A DNA stretch of 64,000 nucleotides from Cristatella mucedo (Eukaryota; Bryozoa; Phylactolaemata; Cristatellidae). Location: the NCBI GenBank assembly GCA_009760855.2, contig WPIO01000017.1, positions 5,791,001 through 5,855,000 of the forward strand, read 5' to 3'. Below the pieces are notes generated by a model that made no database searches, was not told where the DNA came from, and was given only the letters and a program-made list of their open reading frames with translations. Both the position numbers and the translations under genes were made by a program. Each line of letters opens with the position of its first letter. Positions within the stretch are counted from its first letter, which is position 1. Below are positions 11,301 to 19,800 of this stretch, piece by piece.

Positions 11301-14300
11301 CCTATAGCACCCTGACTAAGCCGAAGTAGGATTTGCCGACACTGTAAACTTGCTGTTACAGTTTGTTGTCATAGTCGTGGCTCTACTCATTGCTGAAATC
11401 GTCGTGGGTGCATTGGCCATTACTTACCACAATCAAGCAGAGAAGCTCGTGCAGGATGTGCTTCTAAGCTCAATGAGTGACTATACCACAGACGCCAGGG
11501 TTCGGTTAGCTTGGGACGACATGCAGCAAAACCTGGTAAGCATTCAGATAGCTGGTAGCTTTCATATCATGCGTTGTTGGACGTATTGCCTTACGGTAAC
11601 TGCTATTTGTTTTGCTATATTGCTATACTCTGTGGGGGTATAGTTCTTGGAAGTTTCTAAAGTTCCATAGTTCTCAGCCCCTCAGCCAAGTTCAATCCAG
11701 CCTCTTGTTCTTCATTGCACTCGGCTACTGTTTTGCATTCTCACTGGTACACACTTTAGTGTGTATGCTTAACCACACCTATGCTGCTACTAAATGTTTC
11801 CTAAAATGGAAACAAGTACTTATCTTTAAGAGGTGCATAGATGTTATGTGCCTGGTTAAGTTGCTAGATGATTGTGTTAACATGGTGCATCGTCTTTAGT
11901 CACTTCTTTAGCTACCCTAGGACGAACGGTCTTATTAGTTGTTTGTTTCTGTCTAGATTGTAGTATTGGAGTTCCGTTTTGGCTGGGCTAAGGTAAAAAG
12001 GCATTAAACCTTCACAGCTGGTTACCACTATGGCTAGAAGGATAACTATATAGGTTGGCTAACGAATCTAAGAAATTCAGCCATATTCTTTATGCATATT
12101 CTTTGCTGAAGGAGCTGTGATATTTAAGAGGTAATCAATGGCTGAAAAGAAATGTTCTTACTCTGGCCATCAAGAATCGCTTGATTGGGTCCTTTATACC
12201 CTGAGAGGAACATTTGTGACATGAGTGACATGATGTGAGTCTCGACTTCTGTTACTCACTTCTTCTGGCCTGTGCAATAAGGCACTTATAGTTGTTGCAA
12301 AGTGCTGCTTTTTATCGACAATGTCGAAATCCCCACACTACACCTCTTCTCACTGACCTGCACTAGTTGTTGGTCAAGCAGCGTCCCGACTTCAAGGCTC
12401 ATTTTAGGTCCTGCCATTCTCTTGCTCAGAGCTACACGTGTGAACGACTTTGCAATCAGGCTAAGCACCGTACTATCTGCTCAGGCTAAGCACCGTACTA
12501 TCTGCTGTTCTAACTGAAGGCGTTCAGCTGTGCCTCGAACCGACCTCAAATTCTTTTGAGATCGTGCCTTAGTTAGTAGGCTCTCAAAGCCTGAAACACT
12601 TCCGACTGACATCACGACATCCCCCTGACTTGGGACATTTAAAAACAAGCTACAAATTGTTCCATCCTCACAGCATTTGCGTGGTCCGTCTGAATGTTCC
12701 TCTGCCTGCATGTGCATGCTGATACTACATGTAATCCCTTACAAATAGAGATTCTTTGTTCCAAGTAAAAGGGCCTAGAAATATATTGAGCTCCCTAATA
12801 GGCTAAATAAGTTGCTTGGTATCATCATAGCTGAACTCATCTCCCCCCTCCCGTTTGAGCCTTTAAAAAAATACTAGCTGATTAAACAGCCTCTTTTTGT
12901 ATAGAGACAGAAGAGCCTTTACGGTTATCACCACCGCTTGCAGTGGCGATAAAGGATCGCCCACCTCAGGAATCGAACCCACGACCTCGGGACCGAGGTC
13001 GAGAAAGCAACCGCCTTACCTAGTGTGCCATCACGGCTCACCAATTGTGCCCTCAGGTCCTTTATATGAAATAAATTAGATCTATTATTTTGCTTTACAT
13101 ACTGTTGTTGGCAAATGTTGTTAGCTCTTCTAGGCTTAGACTGTGAAACTCACATCCACAAATTTTATGCAACGACTTTTTTTCCTGCTGCAGCAGTTGG
13201 CATGTCTTTTTCAGCCGTCCTTTACTGCTACTTCCTTGCAACTTGCTGCATCATTTTGCTCTTCCGACTCAGCAATGCATCTCACTTTCTCTTTGATACA
13301 GGAGATGGGAGTCTATCGGCTATCCAGTTTTCACCAAAAGACACTTAGGCTGTGAAGGCACTGTAGAAAGCTCTATTGTTAATACCCTTATAGTCCTTAT
13401 TGGCTTTTGTAAAGCTATAGTCGGAGATACATAATAAATACCCGCAGATGCGTAGACAATGATTTGTATAGAACCCCCATTACTTACAGCTCGACCTGCC
13501 TATTACTACGAAATCCTTTTGGGTTAACCAATCACTTGTAGTATTGCATGATGTAGCAGATGAACTATATTATATGCTGAAACGTGTGCACTTCACATTT
13601 CAGCTGCTCTTAAAGTAGCTGCTGAATGAACTATTGGTCAGCACGAATACCGAGTACTTGCTAATTGCCTTCTGCAGCTTGGAGACTTTGACTTGGCACA
13701 TTGATAGCTGACGATGGTTCTGTCGGGTTTTTGCCTACAGTATGCAGCATCTACTTGTCATTTTCATTGGAATATAGAAAGTCACATAGACTTATTTTAA
13801 TTGGAGGTCGGCGGCCTTTAATTCGGTAAATTTTAAGAGAGTATATCTAGAAGATATAAATATTGACTTACTAGATAAGTACTTATAACAAAAGAGTGCA
13901 GTTTTACCCGAGTCCAGTCCATTCATGATAATGATGCGCATGTTTTATCGAGACATTATTCATTCTGTTCTATTCATTTTTATAGTGCCCTAAAAGAGCT
14001 TAATCTCTATTCAGGCACTTATCATATGCGACGGCCCACGACCTCAGCCAGACCTTGGTCGGGGCGAGCACCTTAACCACTGGGCCAAACCAGCGTGGGG
14101 CGAGCACCCTCTCTTCCCCTGCTCAAATACTGCCACGGTAATCTCACCTCTGGCTTGGTTTATGGAACGCTGCTTTCGATTTACTTTCTCCTTGGCCATG
14201 TCCGTTTTTTAGTGCTTCGACAATGGATCCCCAAAACATGTCGGCCCTCACTTTTCACAAGCATGGGGCTCACTCCTATACTTTATCTGCTGCCTCTCAC

Positions 14301-16735
14301 CGTCGAATTGCATTGTATAATAGTATCCACTGACCCCGACTCTTGTGGACCACCTAGTCGTGCTGTGGTTCCCCAATAGTAAAGCTTCAAAGAGTTTTTA
14401 AGATGGATGAAGTTGATTGAGATACGAAATGAGCTATTGCAAGGCGTGAACTGGTTATCCCGACCAGGATGGGATAAGTTGCCAGCCACCTCTCGACTCC
14501 AACACTGTCGCTTTTTGGAACAGTGGCCTCAACATATCCTTCAATGCAGGGCACTGTGAAGTGCTTATACCTAAATTCGCTACTAATCGGTGCCACCAGA
14601 TACCACTTCTACCTGAGATTTTTACCAACTCAAAAAATTGTCTCTACCCCACCCATCTGCCACTTGTTGTGTCTCACTGCTGGCCGATGCTTTAGATGTA
14701 TGCCCTGCATAACTCAATGCATGGGCAGAAGTGGTGTGATAATCGAGTCTGATTAGAGCTGCTTCCAATTGAAAGGATTAGTGCCCGGCAGATATAAGCC
14801 TGCGGCTTGCACAGAACATAACTGCCGTACTTAGACTTGCATTGCCCTAATTTTTTATAGCTTACAGAGGGATTTAGTTTTTTTATCATACTATGAACTC
14901 TGTTATAATAGTTTATATTACTCCCAGGTCGGTAAGTCCGGGTTGGTCCTATCACACATGTGAAGAGTTAGTGCAGTGGTTCTCAACCTTCTTAATGCCG
15001 CGACCCTTTAATACAGTCCTTAATGTTGTGGCAACCCTCAACCATAAAATTACTGTGTGCAAAATGTGGAAATGCGTGTTTTATGATGGTCTTAGGCGAC
15101 CCCTGTGAAATTGTCGTTCGACCCCGTAAGGGTTCGCGACGCATACATAGATTGAGAACCGCTGAGTTAGTGTATTATAAAAGACATCTCCCTACAATTG
15201 TATTATAAAAGGCATCTCCTTACAAGTGTTGGAACAGCATTTGTAAGGTGTCTAGAAAGAGACACGTTCTCTGAAGCTGTTATACAATTGTATTATTATT
15301 GTTATTGTGTGTGTGTGCTCGCAAATGTAACAAGTTCTCTGGGGCTGATATACAGTTGCATAATTATTATTTGTGTGTGTGTGTGAGTGTGTATGTGAAA
15401 ATGTATCAAGGAAAAAATCTGAATGCATATGTGCGTTTGTGGAATTGTGGGTATGTCAGTTGCATGCAAATCTACCATTGTTATTAACGATTTGCTCTCT
15501 TTTAGCCTCACTCCCATTTTCCATGAGAAGTATTCTAGACATGACAAGTTTCTGTGAAAGCATGAGCTGCTAAAAGAGTTTAACTGCTGTAATCTAGTTA
15601 TTAGAGAAAGTTAAACTGCTGTAATCTAGTTATTAGAGAAAAAAATGACATCATGAGTTTCTATGCAGTTGATCCTTTCTCTGTTACCTGCTAGTTATCC
15701 TGCATGACCAACATAAATGAAAAGCCTTTCAATAACCAATGCCATTCACCATAGAACAGCCAAACAAAGTCGTCTGATTTGACAGATGTGCATACATTGA
15801 TGTGCAGCAAAGTTTAGGCTTCTTACAAATGGGTGGATAAGTAAAGTTACGAAGAACTATCGACTGAAGACCTTGCGCATGTCAGTCAGCATCCTGTTTA
15901 CATGTGAGGTTATTAGAGAATCCTTTTATGTTCAGCAGATATGGTAGCTTTGCGATCTGACCATCTGCTGATCTATGTCTTACTACCCTTCCGTTAAATT
16001 ACTGCTTTTTGTTTTCAGCAATGCTGTGGAGTAAGTGGTCCTTCTGATTGGACCGATCGCCAAATCCTGCTGCCAACATCCTGTGAAGCAAACCTTGAGG
16101 TAACTCGTAGTTATTTAACTCCTAAAGTCTAGAACATATGCGTATATCTTACTCTTGCAGACCGTATCTGTTTGTACTAAGTGAGAAAAAGTCTTAACTT
16201 TGAGCCAGCTAATCACGAATGTAGTATGAATTGACATTGGTGGAGGTAGCAGTGGCTATCCAGCAAAGACATGTTGCTAGCTGTCATTAGAAACTAACAG
16301 GGGTTAAGTTTCGCACCTTACACAAATTAACCAGTGTATTGAACCGTTTTTCTTTTCTGCAAATTAATGAGAAGCTGTGACTGCAAATTTTAATTTTTAT
16401 GCATATTTTTAGGAACTTTGAAGGGTAATCGGTGCAGTTGTAATCATGCTTCTGGAAAATGCTGTCTCAGTTGCTGCACTGGTGCTCGCTGAATCTATTG
16501 TTTTTGTTATCGATTCTGCAACCAAGGTGTACCCTGCTGCACCAAATCAGGCATCCATGTAGCTGTTCTCCGACCTTCTCTCGGGCGATGGTAGGATTAT
16601 ATGTTATCTAGGACGACCATATCGTGCACTGTGTGTGTTGTGTGTGTTTGTGTTGTGTGTGTTTGTGTTGTGTGTGTTGTGTGTGTATGTGTGTGTGTGT
16701 GTCTGTGTCTGTGTCTGTGTGTGTGTGCCTGCGGG

Positions 16736-16827
<92 letters not shown>

Positions 16828-19800
16828 CTGCAGGCCTGCATTTGTGTGTATGACTCCTTATATTGCGACCTAAGAGAACTTATGCTCTAACCAGGTGCTT
16901 CACATATTTTTACATTTGAAGCCTCATCAGCCTTTGCTTTGTAGCTGCTGTGCTGTCATAAGCTCAGGCAATAGAATGCAGACTCTCAATCAGGATGATG
17001 CGAATCCTGCGAAGGCTGGACTTTGTGCTTCCTTGCAATTAAAGAAAATGTTGCAGCCCTGATCACTGATCCTTGTTTACTCAGTGTAGTTTGAGTCACG
17101 TAACTGTGCACTCCCAAATTACTCACTGCGGTAGCTCTAAGTGTGCATTTGCTCCTTACTACCCTTTATAGGCAGGTGATTCGATGGGCTCACTCGGTTT
17201 GCACAAATAGCGCTTCTAACTTTTCGAGTTTGCTTCGATTTCAAGCCGGCTTTACAGTGCCTGTCGGGGCAATACCTGGTTTCGAGGGCTGCAGCAACCG
17301 ATAATCTCTGGCTTGCCGTAGCATTGCTAAGAGTAGTCACCAGTGTAGCAAAAGAGAGGCATTTTACTAGCATACAGCGGATTGTACTGCAATGCTTTTT
17401 ATAAGACCTGGTGGTAAATATTGCTCAGTTGGATTGGTCCTTACATAAGTGTGTTGGTGCTATAATAATCGCTCTGGAGGGGCAATGGGGGCACTATGGA
17501 GGGGTATGGCAATAAAGTTGCTTTTCCTTTCCAACCAGTAATAGGTCACACGAGTTCTCGATGTCGTTGAAGGTATTAAACATTAGTTTGCAGTGTCAGA
17601 GAAATTACTGCTATGTACAAATTATTATCAACTTCCCAGCTCATGAATGGCTACCCGGTTGGTGTGATTCTTCTTGTGAAACAAGGCCCATGAAGAAAGT
17701 TTATTAGCCGAGGCACGTGTTCTATACACCCCAGTCCACAAAAATCAATGTGCCTGCTACCAGCACGTTATTTAACTCAAAGCACGCAAAATGTAGCACG
17801 GATCTTACTCGGTAGCAGTTTACATTATGTTGAAAAGCTAGCAAATAATGTGTGACTTATTTGATACAATCAATACCGGTCGTCCAGGAACCACGATTGG
17901 CAGGTTTCTGTAGGAATTGGCGCGGAGCAGTTTTTCAAAACCTTGGAAGAACTCATCGAGATTCATATGCCTGAGAACTCCTACCCTTAGGGCATGGTTG
18001 ACTTCGACCCGAGGAGTTTCAATTGTATTCAATTTTGGACCTTAGCCTAACCCACTGCATGACTTCGTGTGGCTCAAATCGAGCCCGTGAAAAGAGTGTA
18101 AGCAGATGGGAAGCCCCGATATTCTGCACCATGTCCAGACGAACATTCTGATTCGTGGTCCCTTGAATCCTGTGCATATGCCCAACTCTGGAAGTTCATA
18201 GGATCACACTCCCCATACAGAAGTCGTTGTGGTTTACAGTCAATCACCATCGAACGTACTTTCTCCTATCGCTTCCAAAGAGATTAAATTTAGACACCGG
18301 TCCGTAGCACTGTGCTCTAATGGGCAGCTGACCAGAGCTGGTATCGTTGAGCTGAATCTAGCCTTGCTTTCTTTTAATACTAAGGTGGCAATGTCTCGTC
18401 CATGGCCACTCTTGTCTTCAATCCTTATTCATTTAGCCGACTACTCACGGTTTTTTGGCCAGATCGTTCTGGCAGCTTATCAGAGACTCTGGCAGTGAAA
18501 TTTAGCAGCAGCAAACAGCCTTTCCTTCAGAGTCATGGTTTTCAGGAGCCGGTACACCTCACCCTTGGCGAAGTCATTGGAGTGCGACTCGAGCAAAGCA
18601 GTGCCTGTGTGCAACGATAGTCCAGCTGTTTTCGCCCTTACAGTGCCATCTGAGATCTTCAGCCGCTGGGCAATTTCTCGTTTTGAATTGGCATATCTCG
18701 GTGGAGTGACGTCAAAACAACTTTTATATTTTCGGAAAGCTGTGTGAGTGGGGGCATGTTCTGGTTGCAAGGCCAGGGCTCGATGTGGCACATGTAGGCC
18801 CTCACAGGTCGAGGGGAGGCATTCTCCACGTACTAGGCATTGCGAGTGAGAAAACCGGTCAAAAATAGGTTCTGCTGGATAGCTTCTGAGAAGGGTGAGC
18901 TAGTCACGTGACCATACCTTCACATCTCTACCTGGGAACCCTTAGCTCGGTTACTGGTGAATGCAGCTACTGAGTAGGCCAATCGTTGATAACTGACTAG
19001 TGTCTAACTTTTTGAACAGAGACAGATTGCTACAGTTTAATAATTAGTGACGTGCTATCACATTCTCGAAACAGCTATTAGCAACAACCTAACTAAGATC
19101 AGATGCACAGGTCGCATAGGAACTTTTGGACAGCATTGTTGGTAAAAAGAGCATTCTGGAAGGTCAAACGACCCTTCGGTAAAGTAAACACGCATTCCTT
19201 GAGCTAAATTGAAATCATATGACGATCGGGCCTTCAGTTTGTATGCACAATTGTTCACCTACTACCCATTTGGGTGGGTTTGCCAAGAGCAGGCTCGTGA
19301 ATTAGGAAAGGTACTATTGATGCAAGTGGGTAGCAGCAACTTGCCGAACCAACCATCTAATTCTCTGAAAATGGGCTGTTCTGGCTTTTGCGCATGCCAT
19401 AATTTGGCTCGACTTTCATACACACACCGTGATGATTACCATTATAAGATAATGTGGCATTAGCTTAGTGATATGTGATTGAATATTAAGTCTTTCCTGA
19501 TTTGTTGGTGCTGGAGACTCACTTTGCAGGGCGTACCCTCGATAACGTACCACCTTCAGTAACATGCCTTAGGTGAGAGTACGTCAGCATAGTTAAGGTT
19601 CTTGCACTCGACTACCAACGTCATTTGTTCAAGTGAAACTTTGAAGGAGTTGATCTTTATTTCCTAAAGTAAAAGTGGTATAGGATTCACCCTTACTTAT
19701 CCATACTAATACTCGGTACTAAAATGGAAGTAGCCTGTGGTTGAAGCAAGTGGGTCCCTGGGTCTTAGCCCAAGGGTATGAAGCTCACTGTTCTCGACCC

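Larger units (their letters stand above)
5311..11361 (+). other. Tetraspanin intron (6.05 kb) with LINE and DNA transposon debris
   Basis: Contains a minus-strand LINE fragment (5601-6420), a MITE-like element (6484-7162), a SINE near 7345-7450, a SPIN-like hAT MITE (8532-8715), a short minus-strand LINE A tail around 9925-10010, a 23-bp tandem duplication (10120-10165) and a SINE near 11068-11172. The stretches 7460-8520 and 8730-9900 show no recognisable gene. Confidence 0.8.
11536..16018 (+). other. Tetraspanin intron (4.5 kb)
   Basis: Contains a decayed LINE A piece (about 12290-12660) interrupted by a 25-bp tandem duplication, a SINE (12873-13041), a LINE B fragment (13180-13435), an S2 SINE (13984-14090), a SPIN-like MITE (14974-15164), a decayed LINE tail near 15240-15300, short GT runs and a 32-bp tandem duplication. 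No other exon was recognised. Confidence 0.8.

Noticed and set aside
12950-13041. tRNA genes at the SINE heads (also 38150, 47510, 56940)
   Set aside because: Box B is good, but the head does not fold into a convincing cloverleaf and is always followed by the same SINE body and tail.
16411-16561. Hydrophobic frame (VIGAVVIMLLENAV...) or Cys-rich frame as an extra tetraspanin exon
   Set aside because: A good acceptor (ATATTTTTAG) precedes it, but in the required phase 0 it meets a stop after two codons, and no donor fits. The real TM4 is at 21801-22091.
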